From Sternotherus odoratus (Eukaryota > Chordata > Testudines > Kinosternidae): a DNA stretch of 64,000 bases. The DNA lies in the NCBI GenBank assembly GCA_032164245.1, contig JAVMKO010000007.1, positions 3,720,001 through 3,784,000 on the forward strand, read 5' to 3'. The position numbers and the translations under genes were made by a program. The notes beneath the pieces were generated by a model. That model was not told where the DNA came from, searched no databases, and saw only the letters and a list, made by a program, of their open reading frames with translations. Below, piece after piece: positions 34,136 through 46,182 of this stretch (position 1 is its first letter; every line of letters starts with the position of its first letter).

Positions 34136-34603
34136 TATTGTGGTTACTTGTCTGCCCTTGGCTTTGACAGCTCTTCTGATTTTCATTTCTTTGATTTCTG
34201 CCTCTCATTTTACTTGTCTCCCCTTTTTCTTCCTTTCCTCAGGAGAAGTGTCAGCAGAATGATTATTTTCAGTGCTCAGGCCATTAAAAAAGCCATTTCA
34301 GACTTGAGAACAGGACCATTTAGCTCAAAAACAATCCTCTTTCCACTCAAAATAATCGATGCACCACGGCATCATTTCAGATCTAAATGGGCCTATTTTA
34401 GGGTTTGGAAAAAAATGAAGAGAAAACTTGACTTTTAAGTGGCATTACATCCTATTTTGATATTTTTTCACATTTCTGCTCCTTACCCTGGGTTCTGTCC
34501 CTTTAACTCTTTTGGTTTTGCTGCCTCCTTCACCTCTTCTTGTTCTCCTTATTGGCTCTTATACCTCTGCATTAGATTTTTCTTCTTCACCTGCTCTCTA
34601 CTC
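34136..34603. other. Unrecognised intronic stretch
   Basis: T-rich sequence; no exon or repeat recognised. Confidence 0.4.
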
Positions 34604-34955
34604 ATAAGAAAATAAGAATGGCTGTACTGGATCAGACCAAAAAACCATCCAGCCCAGTATCCTGTCTGCCAACAGTGACCAATGCCAGGTGCCCCAGAGT
34701 GAGTGATCAAGTGATCTCTCTCCTGCCATCCATCACCCCTCTCTGACAAACAGAGGCTATGGACACCATTCCTTCCCATCCTGGCTAATAGCCATTAATG
34801 GACTTAACCTCCATGACTTTATCCAGTTCTCTTTTAAACGCTGTTGTAGTCCTAGACTTCAGAACCTCCTCAGGCAAGGAGTTCCACAGGTTGACTGGGA
34901 GCTGTCTGAAGAAGAACTTCCTTTTATTTATTACTCTCCATCTCAACCTCTGCCC
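34604..34955 (-). mobile_element. CR1 LINE 3' region, antisense
   Basis: Starts AAGAAAATAAGAATGGCTGT and contains CAGCCCAGTATCCTGTCTGC. The minus strand encodes NKRKFFFRQLPVNLWNSLPE and FKRELDKVMEVKSINGY, the C-terminus of CR1 ORF2, and ends near 34785 with a natural stop. 5' truncated. Confidence 0.92.
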
Positions 34956-35097
34956 ACCCCATCTTCCCCACACACACCCCACCACCACCTCTTGCTTCCC
35001 TTAAACTGTGGTGTTCGTGCAGGGATTATGCAATCTGACAGGGCTGGGTGTGCTATTCCTTTCTCTTTCTCTGGTAGTGCAAGCTGGGGAATGCTTG

Positions 35098-35348
35098 TTA
35101 TGGTATTTCTACATTGCAATTGGACACCCACAGCTGAATCGGGTCTGCAGAGTTTGGACAAAGAGCGTTTCACTGCAGCGTAAACCTTCAGGTGTGGGTT
35201 GCAGACCCAGCTCTGGGACCCTCCCACTGGAGAGCCTGAACTCCAGCCAAAGCCCAAACATCTACACTGCAATTAAACAGCCCCTTAGCCTGAGCCTCGC
35301 ATGAGACAGCTGGCACAGGCCAGTCCTTTTAATTGTGGGGCAGACGTA
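35098..35348. mobile_element. Palindromic MITE with TCTACATTGCAATT ends
   Basis: Left part TTTCTACATTGCAATTGGAC and right part CATCTACACTGCAATTAAAC recur inside a structure bounded by GGCAGACGTACC. I recognise this as a common turtle MITE with repeated TCTACACTGCAATT modules and AGCCTGAGC interior. Non-coding. Confidence 0.6.
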
Positions 35349-35528
35349 CCCTCGGAGGTCGTGCACAGAGCGGTGTTCAGTAAGGGGGACAGTGAGGCAG
35401 AGCAGATAAACAGCATAGGGGTTTATTTCCTGAAGGTTAAACACACAGAAGGGAGATCAAGAGATGGCCTCCCATTCCCGAAGCATGGGTCTTGAAATAT
35501 CTGGGGTTTGATCTCATGCCTACTGAAA

Positions 35529-35981
35529 AATTGGAGAGAGTCCAGCAGAGGGCAACAAAAATGATTAGGGGCCTGGAGCAGATGACTTACGAGGAGAGGC
35601 TGAGAGAACTGGGATTGTTTGTCTGAAGAAGAAAAGACTGAGGGGAGATTTGATAGCTGCTTTCAACTACCTGAAAGGGGGTTCTAAAGAGGATGGATCT
35701 ACCAGACAACAGAACAAGGAGTAATGGTCTCAAGTTGCAGAGGGGTAGGTTTAGGATGAATATTAGGAAACACTATTTCCCTAGGAGGGTGGTGAAGCAC
35801 TGGAATGGGTTCCCTAGGGAGGTGGTAGAATCTCCTTCCTTAGAGGTTTTTAAGGTCAAGCTTGACAAAGCCCTGGCTGGGATGATTTAGTTGGGGATTG
35901 GTCCTGCTTTGAGCAGGGGGTTGGACTAGATACCTCCTGAGGTCTCTTCCAAACCTGATATTCGATGATTCTATAATTCTA
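35529..35981 (+). mobile_element. CR1 LINE 3' end, sense
   Basis: Covers the RT C-terminus through the terminal repeat. Translation of 35693-35890 includes [40 protein letters not shown] and [13 protein letters not shown]. It ends with GGGGATTGGTCCTGCTTTGA, GTTGGACTAGATACC and GATGATTCTATAATTCTA. One of the younger-looking CR1 copies. Confidence 0.94.
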
Positions 35982-38097
35982 AGGTTCCCCTTGACTCTGA
36001 AGGTGCCAGTTCAGACATGGCTTGTTAGTTGACTGGCCTCCATTACTCCAGCAGCTACTGACAATGGAGGATTTTTTTGGTATGTCCGTGTGTATGTGTA
36101 AGCTTGACTACCCCATTTATCTACAATAAGTTACACCCTATGCCTCTGGAAAAATGAGGCTTCATATGACCAAGGCTCCCAGCGAAAAAGCATTCAAAAG
36201 GGTCCCCAAACCCACTGTGCAATATAGAGATGCTGGCTGGCTGCCTAACATTGTAAATCCTGAGAGATGTAGCTGGCCACTGTTCAGCAGATTTGGTTAA
36301 GGATATTTCCGGATACTGAGCCCTCCAGTCTGTGTGTATTCCTAAAGCAGTGTCACTGTAGTATCCGAGTGCCGAGAGGAGCTGTAGATGTGTGTAATCA
36401 AGGTAACAATACCCAGAATAAAATAGGGGTGTGATGGGTGTGTGTGTGAGAGAGAGAGACAGGGGTGGGGAGCCATAAATGTGGATCGTTCATATTAGCT
36501 ACAAGTAGCACAGCCATGAGTGAAGTATTCAGGTCTCCCAAAACATGTAATAATAACGTCTTTATAGCACCAAATAGGATCACACATTTTATTCATTTTG
36601 TGTAGTTTTGGTTCTTTTTTTTTTTTTTTTTTTTGGTGTCTCACTCCCATTTCCCCCTGTTTATGAAACTAATGAACTAAAAAACAAGTATTCACTTGGT
36701 ATGTGCAGCAGGCTAAATTGATCTGAAACCAATGGGACGCATTCTGTACTCACTTGCATTGGTGCAAAAAAACCCAAGTCACTGGCTAGTAGGTGTAGTA
36801 ACTCAGGACAGTGGTTGACTCAATATTTGGTTATGTAAAGCTCATAACATTAAAATGTGTTGCCTCAAGTCATTTCTAAAGCCTTTGCTTCTAAAGATGC
36901 TCTGGATTTTTCAGAGTGAAGTGATTGCAATTAACCATTTTTTAGTTTGTTGGGGCAGCTTTTGTCTATAATTGCTTGATCGGAACATTTCTTTGTAAGC
37001 CTCTTTTGTAATTGAAAATTAGATATTTGCTCTTACCGTGGAGACCTTCAATAATCTTTGTCTCTTTATATATAGAGCTATGTGTATTTGTTATTTTAAT
37101 GAGTATATAAATGTATGATCTGTAAGTATATATTCATCATGATTTCCTTATTAAAAATGGCATCTTGGGCCATAGCATGTCATTAATTTTTGATTGATGG
37201 GGAGAAATGCTTAAAAATTGGTAGCATGATAAGGCCCTAAATTTGGATTTTCACTGCAGGGGACTTGAATTATTATCTTTCTGCACTGATTCTACTTTTA
37301 AGTTCATTATTATATTTGCGGTTTGCATTGCAGATGATATTCTTTGGCTCTAAAAACAGATATGCTACTTTCCCAACAGTAGCCAAGAAGGCATCATTTG
37401 TCTCAGATTGCAGGTATTTGTGCATTTACTCTGCGACATGGAGTGGGAATGATATAAAGGAAGCCTCCTCCGTTTGATCATTTGCAGTCCTGCTAATGGA
37501 AATGCAATAGATTTGCTGCAGAAACCCAAGTCTGAATCAATATCGATTCAGTGAGGCAGCTGGTTCAGGGAAAGATCATATGATAGCAATCTGCAGCAGA
37601 CAGCACCCGAGTAGGGGCCAGGATGGCAGAAAAGGGCAGACAGGCCTGATAAAATAGCGTGGCCAGTGATGAAGGGCTTCCTGTAGAAAAAGTATATTTT
37701 ATCAAGATCATAGAGGGGTTACGGGAAGAGGCTTCATGGATTTATTGGTTGTGATTGTAGGAGGTGTACTGTTTCTGGGTGCAGGTAAAATATTTCTTTG
37801 GGACATTCTGGTCAGTTTATGGAAGCTGTATCTAGTCTGAGAAGAAACTATGCAAAGTGAAGCAGGGAGCATTTGGTCTCCGTCATCAAGCAGTCAGGAA
37901 ACTCCCCAAAGGTACAAATGAGAAATCTGTCAGACAGGAGATTCCTTGAGTAGCACAAAGCTGATGCAACTGCCATGTGCTCACTGCTCTCCGTGCTCCA
38001 TGCAGAGGGGATTATCAGGAGCAGATTGGGACAGGCTTGAATGTGTGGCATAGTGGCTGACTGCCTCTGGTATAACTTAGAGCAGCCCCAAGGGTGA
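35982..38097. other. Unrecognised intronic stretch
   Basis: AT-rich. Contains a 20-T run at 36615-36634 and a short GTGTGTGTGAGAGAGAGA tract near 36438-36458. No exon recognised. Confidence 0.45.
36615..36634. repeat. Poly-T tract
   Basis: Twenty consecutive thymines. No adjoining LINE or processed-gene sequence was recognised. Confidence 0.9.
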
Positions 38098-38652
38098 CAG
38101 TTACACTAGATAAAAGAACAAGGAGTCCTTGTGGCACCTTAGAGACTAACCAATTTATTTGAGCATAAGCTTTCGTGGGCTAGAACCCACTTCAGCAGGT
38201 GCATAGAATAGAACATATAGTAGAGATATGTCTATATTTATACAGAGAACATGGAAAGGTGGAAATTGCCATACCAACTCTAAGAGGCTAATCAATTAAG
38301 GTGAGTTATTTCATCAGGATAATAGAGAAGAAGAAAAACTTTTGTAGTGATAATCAGGATGGCCCATTTCAAGCAGTTGGCAAGAAGGTGTGAGTAACAG
38401 TAGCGGGCTATTTAACATGGGGAAATAGATTCAATTTGTGTCATGACCCAGCCACTCCCAGGGTCATGGCACAAATTGAATCTATTTCCCCATGTTAAGT
38501 ATCCCCATACTGTTACTCACACCTTCTTGCCAACTGCTTGAAATGGGCCATCCTGATTATCACTACAAAAGTTTTTTTTTCTCCCGCAGATAATAGCTCA
38601 CCTTAATTGATTAAGCCACTTAAAGTTGGTATGGCAGCCTTCACCTTTTCAT

Positions 38653-38708
<56 letters not shown>

Positions 38709-38874
38709 TTCCTACTGCATGCTCCACGCTATGTATCTGATGAAGTGGGTTCTAGCCCACAAAAGCTTATGTCCAAATAAATTGGCTAGTCTCTAAGGTG
38801 CCATGCCGTACTCCTCGTTCTTTTTATGGATACAAATGAACATGGCTGCTATTCTTGAAACCAGTTACACTAGA
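38098..38874. mobile_element. Inverted (head-to-head) Penelope-like insertion
   Basis: The 13-bp direct repeat CAGTTACACTAGA at 38098-38110 and 38862-38874 bounds a large fold-back. The left arm (38111-38449) is the reverse complement of the right arm (38461-38861), around the loop 38450-38460. The right arm in sense reads from GAATCTATTTCCCCATGTTA to a 3' end like CTGCTATTCTTGAAAC. Left-arm terminal bases of about 35 nt are missing. Terminal modules match 7536-7623 and 19350-19533. Identification as the 3' end of a Penelope-like element (inverted copies are typical of that group) is from memory of turtle repeats. No ORF. Confidence 0.75.
38654..38707. repeat. (GT)27 microsatellite inside Penelope arm
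   Basis: Fifty-four bases of alternating GT occupy the position where the left arm has an AT-rich stretch (about 38216-38250), so the dinucleotide expanded in only one arm. Confidence 0.95.
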
Positions 38875-41800
38875 CTAAATGTCATTTTAGTCCCCCAGCC
38901 AGCCCAGAATAAGTGAAGAGGAAAGGTAGCATAAAGCTACCACCTCCTCTTTGAGTTCTGTTTTACATTTTTAGGATCCGCTATTTCATCGTACTTCCTA
39001 TGCAAGTGAAATAAAACTTTTTCATGTCTGATTCTTTTTCTTAACATATTCCGTCGTGGAACAGGCTGGCAAAGGGTTCTGAAGCCTCAACGGGTATTGT
39101 ACTTTTGGCAGTGCATGATTTTCTTCAGTTCTCAAGATGAAAAGAAATCAGTCATGGCTTGGTAGTTGCATGATGCCAGGTAATGCATCGGAAGCTCTGA
39201 TCTTCAGTATAATTAGTGACATGGTTCAGTTTTGCTCTGGAGTTCTCCAAAAAGATTGGAAACTTATACTTTTATCAGTCAATTAATTCTTAAGATTAGA
39301 CACATCAAAGGGGGAAGAGACATCAGGCACATTCATAAACCTCTCTGAATGCAAAAGAAACCACCAACCTTGTAAAAAGAAATGACTTGACTCTTCTAAG
39401 GTGTTGATGAAAGTCAACATGAAGGTGCCAGAATTAGATTCACTAGAGAGTACTTCACAACTTGAAGTGCCCTTGTTATTTTGGCTATGGTAATTCAGTG
39501 TCTGCAGTCTTAGTAGACACACTGGCCTGAATTCAATAATACTAAAAGCCCTTTTCTGCCATTCTGGCAAAAATAATGTAAGACCTGCTCTAAGGCCCAT
39601 GAACATCACCAGAACACTATGGAGGGGCCTTTGTGTAGCTAAGAATTGGGCCATAATACTCATAGCCTTCTGTGTGGTCTCCCTACTCCAGTACTCCCTA
39701 CTCCCAGCTGCAGCTTTTGTCCATGTCGTTGGAAGTTTTCGAAGGCATCCACCATAGGAAAGGCAGGATTGTCTGCTACAATCTAATGTGTAGGGATCTG
39801 ACCAATCTAGCTCTGACTGTTCCGAACGAGGGGTCTTCCATCAGCTCCCCGGGGAGGTTATTCCTCACATCCTAGGCTTTCTCGCTGTACTTTCATTTAC
39901 TGCCGTTCATATAAAATACCACAGCACACTTCAAGGATTGTTAGACCTGCTTCCAATACCGTTAAACAATGTAAGTTGTGGGTAGTTTGTGTCGTGGTAT
40001 GGGAGGGATGGAAGGCATTGTAGTTTCTGGTTGATGAATGGGTTTCCTATGTGAGTATTTTGTTAGGGAGAGTTTTAGAAATAAAAGAGGTACACACGGG
40101 AAGGACTGAAAGACGCTTGGGGTCCCTTAGACCTAGAAAGGACAGCAAGAGAGAAGTCTCCTTCTGCCGGCTGTGGATGGACCAGGGGGAGATGGACAGG
40201 AAAGCTTTGGCATTTTAAGATGTTGGCGAATAGGGAAGAGAGGATGCGCCTGGGGGAAGCAAGGGAAGACAGGGTTGTCCTCTCTTCCTTGTAGAAGAAG
40301 GCTGGGAAGATCTGGCTCTTGGTGCCACAGATGCCCTGGGATCAGTGCGGGGCTCTTGGCCCCTGCATCAGCCTTGGCCCCAGTCCTTAGGAGACCCATG
40401 GCCACAGCTGGCTCCAGGACATTCTGCAAAAAGGCACAGGTGTAAAAGCAACACGTTCTACGGCTGTACTGTGAGACTCTCTGCTGGGCACCCTCGGAAT
40501 GAAGGGAAAGAGGCCCAACCTCCCCGGCTTCTGCTACCGCATGCTCCCTTCATCCCAGGCCTGCCCACTGCGGGCGCTATGTGGAGCCTGAGACCATGGA
40601 CAGCACCTCCACTGCAGAAGAAAGTGACCCCAGAGTGTCCCCTTCTGCCAGCCGATCAGAGCACCAGGTGGCTCTTTGTTATTAACCCCTTCCTGTCCTT
40701 TCATGTGAAAGTCATTGTGCTTTCTGGATGCCACCTCCCCAAGTTTCACAAATCCAACCATTCTCTTGTGTCCGGACCTGCTTCAATACACTTACAGTGC
40801 TAATAGACGTTCGCAAGTTCCCAATAACAGTAGCCTCAATTTGCAGCTCCTTCAGCCATGTAATTTTAGTGATAGATGGCTGTCTACCGATATTCTGGTA
40901 TTGCAAAGAAAGGACATATTTCAGATTCAAAGAGACAATCAATACGGTAGTGCACAGAGTCTATTTTTCAAAGCTAGTTCACTGAAAGATACCATATAAT
41001 TCCCCCTTTGCTTTATAAAAGAGTCTGTGGCCAATATATGGGCTGTTGAACAAACAGGTCCGAGTATACGGCTGGCAGCTTCTCCAGCTATTTTCTCTTG
41101 CTGGCTTCAAGCTCTTAAATTGACCCTGCCATGGAGATTAATGGAGGTTTCTTTGGATCGGTAGGTTGCTCAGAAACTTTATAATTTTACTAATTGCCGG
41201 TAATCAGCAGTTTTCCATTTGCCGCATTCCCCTTATGCCACTGTGAAGTCTGGAAGCAATATTTTCTCTTTTGTCTGCTGGGAGAGGAGGCACACCAGTG
41301 GCAACAAGCTTGGGAAGAAGAGCACTGCAGTAGTAGCTGTGGTTTTGTATGAAATATAAAAGCACGTATGTTCCTAAGTGGGGAGGTTAGCTGGTCAAAG
41401 AAGGACTTGGTAACATGGGAGCAGAGGAGAAAGAAAAGGAACATTTATTTTCCTTATGTGCTGTACTGAGACTTGACCAATGGGGAGTCTCAATAAGTCA
41501 CCATTCAAAAAGCCATGTAGAATATAAATAGAGTTGTCGCCGTTAGAAAGTGAGCATGTGCCAACAATCCAGTTATGCCCTCTCCTTAGAATGGAAAATA
41601 ATCATGGCATCTCAAATACATCATTGTGGTGACTGTTAATGAATTTAGGCTTTTGGTAAATAGTGACTCGTTAATGTTAACTACCTGTCACTTTATTGGC
41701 TGTTGATTTAATTACCTCTATTTTATTTTTTCCCATAATATTCTCCACTTTAATTGGATAGCAATACACATTCTATTGGCCATTATGCCGCCAATCATCT

Positions 41801-41974
41801 TGTGTGCTATTTTAATTGGGTGAACATTTTGTGTTGAATACCCAACTAGGGGCCCAGCATTGCTTCCTTCCGTGTGACTACAGCATGGTACTGAACTCAA
41901 GTTCATTAGAGAAAGGTACAGTGGATATTTGCGGAGTGATTTTTTATTTAAAGGATCACATGGGGACCGTGTAC
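38875..41974. other. Unrecognised intronic stretch
   Basis: About 3.1 kb. GC is higher at 40130-40640, where open frames of 90-152 codons overlap on both strands without recognisable domains. No exon supported. Confidence 0.45.
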
Positions 41975-42449
41975 TAGTACTAGCCAAAAAATTAGAAAGG
42001 GATCAGAAGCGAGCTACAAGAATAATTCAAGGGCTGGAAAACCTACTTGGGAAAGAGTTGAGAAGTTCAATCTAGTTTATCCAAGAGAAGGTTAAGAGGT
42101 GACTTGATTACACTCCAAAAGTACCCACATGAAGAGCAGATTTCAAATAGTATAACAAAAACCAGTGGCTGGAAGCTGAAGCTAGAAATGCATGCTAGAA
42201 ATAAGCCATAAACTTTTAACCGTGAGGATGATTACTTCATGGAACAATTTACTAAGGGATGTGGTAGACTCTCTAGCACTTGGAATATTTAAAACAAGAC
42301 CGGATGTCTTTCTAAAAGGGATGATGTACTTCAACCGTAAAATATAAACTTGATGGGGGGAATCTCTGCATGAAATTCTCTGGCCTGTGTTGTTCAGGAG
42401 GTCAGACTAGATGATTATAATAGTCCCATCTGGCCTTGAAAATTATGAC
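41975..42449 (+). mobile_element. Old CR1 LINE 3' end, sense
   Basis: Contains AGCTACAAGAATAATTCAAG, AGGTTAAGAGGTGACTTGAT, and ends GGAGGTCAGACTAGATGATT with TGGCCTTGAAAATTATGACT. This is a CR1 3' region of an older subfamily, with no intact frame. Confidence 0.85.
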
Positions 42450-42860
42450 TCCACAGTGATCTTTTGGGAGTTGACGTCTCTCTTTTGCTCTGATATTTCA
42501 GACCATGTAGATATGATGACAGTGTCTGGGGACACTTTTCATTTGTTAGTAACAGTAAACAGAAAGCAAACCATGAGAGCAATGTTTTCCAAATGTAAGT
42601 GAACCTTAGGAGCTGTTTGGTGTGGGGCTGAATGTGATCCACTGACCAGTGTTAAAGCAGAGTAAAGGCAGAATTTGAAAGGAAGCATGTGGAGAATGGG
42701 GGGGGAGAGAAACAATTTCCCTCTTAGTGCTAATAATGTTACTGTTCGTAACAGAGTAGCACCTTGAGGTGACACCAGGGTGCAAGGGGGGGAGCTGTCA
42801 TTTAAGGCTCGGTACACATCATAATCGCCAGCTCTTGTGTCGCTTATGTCATAAGAGAGA

Positions 42861-43015
42861 CTCCCTGACCCAAGTTGTTTTATAATCTAAATGGACAAGC
42901 TACACAAACGGGGGAGGGGAAGCAGGTGACATGATTTGCCAAACGTCACTCAGCAGATCATTGTCAGACGAAAGGTCTCCTGACTCCCAATCCAGTGCCC
43001 CATCCCTTGGACCGA
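42861..43015 (-). mobile_element. Cry-type SINE, antisense
   Basis: CTCCCTGACCCAAGTTGTTT, ATAATCTAAATGGACAAG and later TCTCCTGACTCCCAATCCAG match the reverse of the turtle tRNA-SINE body and head. Confidence 0.75.
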
Positions 43016-43485
43016 GCTTTTCCTCCTCTTGCTTTTTATTATTAGTGAAATTTTGCCTGAGAACAGGCCCTTTTTGTCTTCAGCATCCTGGCTTCTCATT
43101 CCTGCCCTGCAATATCCGTTCCCTTCCTGTGAACGGCGGTTGCCTGCTGCGGCCATGATCGTGAGGTAACCACTGGAGGACTATGGTGGCGTGTGGCGTG
43201 AGAGCCGCGTCACCCACACGCAGCCTGAGTGCTGGGGCGCTAGGTGGGTGAAGCGAAGGGATGGGGGGAAAGTGAAATTCACCCTCTCCCAGGTTGGGGG
43301 CGGCGCACGGGATGGCAGCGCAGCTGGTCTGCGGTCCCTGCTCCAGCCCCTAGCTCTGTGTCCATGTGGATCCTGGAGTCTCTTTCCTCATTTACCCCTC
43401 TGACGTGTATGTGGAGGGAGCGTGCAGACCCTTTCTGGAGCGGGTCGTGGTTCCTTGCCCCCCCCTGTGGCCCTGTTTGCAGTGG

Positions 43486-44335
43486 TTAGATCGGTGTTTC
43501 TCAAATGCGGCCACCAACGGCTTTTCTTGCAGCCGCAGCCTCCCGGGCAGTGACGGGGGGGAGGAGGGGGGGAAGCAGTGTCCCCTCCCTCTAGAGCTGC
43601 CAGCAGGGATTGGGGCCTGCCCTCTTCTGCAGCCACAAATGCCAGAGGAGCGGGCAGCTAGTGTGAGTTCCCCACCTTCCCAAGGATCCTGGAATCTGGG
43701 TTTCCAGCTTCACCTGTGGGGCGGCAGGCACCAGCCCCCAGCTACAGGGCTTCAGGCTCCATCCCCCAGCCAGGAGGCTTCGGTCTCCAGCCCTGGGCTC
43801 ATTCCCCTCCTTCCCCATCGCCCTGGTCTCCCTACCCACCTTCCATCCACAGCTTAATTTGTCTCCCGGCTTGCCAGTAAGTCTGCTGTGAGAAGCAATA
43901 TTTGTATGTCTGTTAAGATCACTTTTCACTGCCTCCCAGCTAGTTCGTAAGTCTGCTGTGAAAAGTGCTACATACAAAGACACATCTCTGGGTTTTTACA
44001 GCAGCAGCCTTCCTAGCTAGCAAGTCTAAAAGAAAAAAGCTGCCTAAAAGTCAAAAGAAACGACGACAAAATGACCAGAATGTACAAAGCATCTTATTTT
44101 GTTTCTAATGTGTTTAAGTCCAGTAAAGATTAGAGACAACCGCACATTATTTTTATTATTGAGCCTGCAAAAAAACCTACATAAATAACGTACAAATATT
44201 TGGACATGCAGATGTGCATATTTATTGGGTTTTTTTCCTAAAGTTAATTAAGTATTTTAGGAAAAATTGTCAGAGTGGCCACCAGCAAGAGCAAGAGCCA
44301 CACTCTTGGCCACCAAAACATTTCTTGTGATAGCC
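43486..44335. mobile_element. hAT-like non-autonomous element
   Basis: Begins GGTGTTTCTCAAATGCGGCC and includes AAGTCTGCTGTGAAAAGTGC, TTAAGTCCAGTAAAGATTAG and AGAGTGGCCACCAGCAAGAG near the end. I recognise this combination as an abundant turtle repeat with hAT-style TTTCTCAA ends. The first half is GC-rich, the second AT-rich. No target duplication could be confirmed. Open frames up to 163 codons are incidental. Confidence 0.55.
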
Positions 44336-44422
44336 CCCGATTTAGACGATGGGGAGGATGCTGTCCAGCCTTCTATGCCATGGGTGAATTTTGCCCATAG
44401 CTATCTCCTGGGAAGGAGAGAG

Positions 44423-44692
44423 CAGCGGTTCTCAAACCGGGATGCTGAAGTGCTGCCAAGCCGAACACTTTTGCTTTTGGTGGCATTTTGGCGGACATGC
44501 CCCATGCACTTCACAAAAGCTGCCAAAGTGAAAGTTTCTGGTTTTGGCGGCTTTTCAGCGGACAGTGTGTCCACCAAAATGGCGCCGAAACCGGAAGCGT
44601 TCGGCTTGGCTGCATTTTGGCGGAGACACATGAGCGGCGGCCCTCGGGGACGAGAAAAAGGGCTGCCGACCCAACAAGTTTGAGAGCCAGTG
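44423..44692. mobile_element. Charlie-like hAT MITE
   Basis: Ends CAGCGGTTCTCAAAC and GTTTGAGAGCCAGTG are inverted repeats of the hAT Charlie type. The interior carries related modules (TTTTGGCGG and CCGAAACCGGAAGCG). An 8-bp target duplication is not visible. Confidence 0.75.
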
Positions 44693-44860
44693 AGATAGAT
44701 ACATCATTGCCTCAACAATGAACGTGGCTAGTGTTTTCCACGAGGCATCAGCGGAGCAGTATGAGAGCTTTGTGAAATGGAAAGACATGTCCAGGTAGGA
44801 GGTTCACTTTGAATAGTCAATGCCCTTTTCTCCCTGGAGGGGAAAAGATGGATGATGGAT

Positions 44861-44975
44861 AGAGCCCTACCAAATTCACAGCCATGAAAAGTGCACCACG
44901 GATCTGGTCTCCCCCCGTGAAATCTGGTCTTGTGTGTGCTTTTACCTTCTACTATCCAGATTTAATGGGGGAAAC
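44861..44975. mobile_element. MITE end fragment (AGAGCCCTACCAAATTCA)
   Basis: Left end of a turtle MITE reading AGAGCCCTACCAAATTCACA, CCATGAAAAGTGCACCACGG and CCCCCGTGAAATCTGGTC. Its right end is not seen; a hAT element follows. Confidence 0.55.
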
Positions 44976-45369
44976 CAGCATTTCTCACATTGCAGGTCCT
45001 GACTCAGAAGGGAGTTGCGGGGGTGTCGCAAGGTTATGTTAGCTGGTCACGGTATTGCCACCCTGACTTCTCCACTGACTTCAGAGCTGGGCAGCTGGAG
45101 AGCGGCGGCTGCTGACTGAAGGCGGCAGCACAGAAGTAAGGGTGGCGATAACATACTACACCATCCTTACTTCTGTGCTGCTGCTGGCGAGGCACTGCCT
45201 TCAGAGCTGGGCTCCCGGCCAGCAGCCGCCGCTCTCCAGCTCCCCAACTCTGAAGGTGCCGCCTTCAGCATAGAAGTGAGGGTAGCAGTACTGCAAACCC
45301 CCTACAATAACCTTGCAACCCTCCCACAACTCCTTTATGGGCCAGGGCCCCTACAATTAGAACACATGA
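44976..45369. mobile_element. hAT MITE with hairpin interior
   Basis: Starts CAGCATTTCTCACATTGCAG and ends near GGGCCAGGGCCCCTACAATT, inverted ends of a hAT element abundant in turtles. The interior folds on itself: AGAGCGGCGGCTGCTG near 45099 pairs with CAGCAGCCGCCGCTCT near 45221, and ACAGAAGTAAGGGTGG recurs in both orientations. Non-coding. Confidence 0.65.
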
Positions 45370-46104
45370 CATTCATGATCTTTAAAATTCCAAGACCATA
45401 AACTTGACCCAAATAGTCCCAATAGTCAGTGAAGATGGTAATGGATATCCAAATGGTGCTTTAATTATCATGGATAAAATGGCCCACAGTTCCTACCCAT
45501 GTCAAGTTTATTTCCTTGCAATGGGAGGATTAGTGCATTAATATAACTTAGAAGAAGCCATTGAAAAGTCAGAAATTGTTAACTGTCACCACACGGGTCT
45601 CTCACGTTTTCTATTCCAAGTAAATCTGTGGTAAACTCCAACCGCACTGTCTGGTAATTGCAGGCAAATGCAGACTTTTTAATTCTGAATAGTGTAAACT
45701 GCTCTTTATTTCAATGCTGACTCCACTCTGTATTGTAAAATAATGCACTTCTGCTGCAAACCATAACAGAGCTCAGCATCCGAAGTCTCCTCCACCTATC
45801 CAGTTATAGCTGGGCTTTGGATGTTAGGGAACAAGCAAAAAAAAACAAACCATAACACCATCCAGAGTCTAAAATTTGTTTTGCTGATGTAAAGTACAAT
45901 AAGTTCCTTTCAGATCAGTGGTTTGCATGTGAATGGAAGTGACGTATCAAAGGGGCAGATCTAAGAAATGGCATTTTGCGATGAGTGCGGCGGGAGACTG
46001 CGGCTTAGATTTTTGCATTTTTGAATCTCCATCTGCTCTTTCCCTGTCCCCTGTTACCTTAACAAATGGGAAGTAGGAGAAAAATGGGTTGCCTTTTAAA
46101 ATTC
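45370..46104. other. Unrecognised intronic stretch
   Basis: No exon or repeat was recognised. Confidence 0.4.
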
Positions 46105-46182
46105 TGCACTGCCTTCAGAGCAGGGGGTTGGACTAGATGATCTCCTGAGGTCCCTTCCAGCCCTCATATTCTGTGATTCTGT
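46105..46182 (+). mobile_element. CR1 3' tail fragment
   Basis: GAGCAGGGGGTTGGACTAGA, TGATCTCCTGAGGTCCCTTC and TTCTGTGATTCTGTGA are the last bases of a CR1, including the terminal ATTCTRTGA repeats. Confidence 0.9.

Noticed and set aside
33959..34438. Sense open frame of 159 codons
   Set aside because: Its first half is a SINE and the rest shows no recognisable protein.
36615..36634. Poly-T as the tail of a retrocopy
   Set aside because: No processed gene, LINE or SINE body adjoins it and no target duplication was found.
43366..43857. Sense open frame of 163 codons
   Set aside because: It crosses the left part of a hAT-like repeat and is low in complexity.
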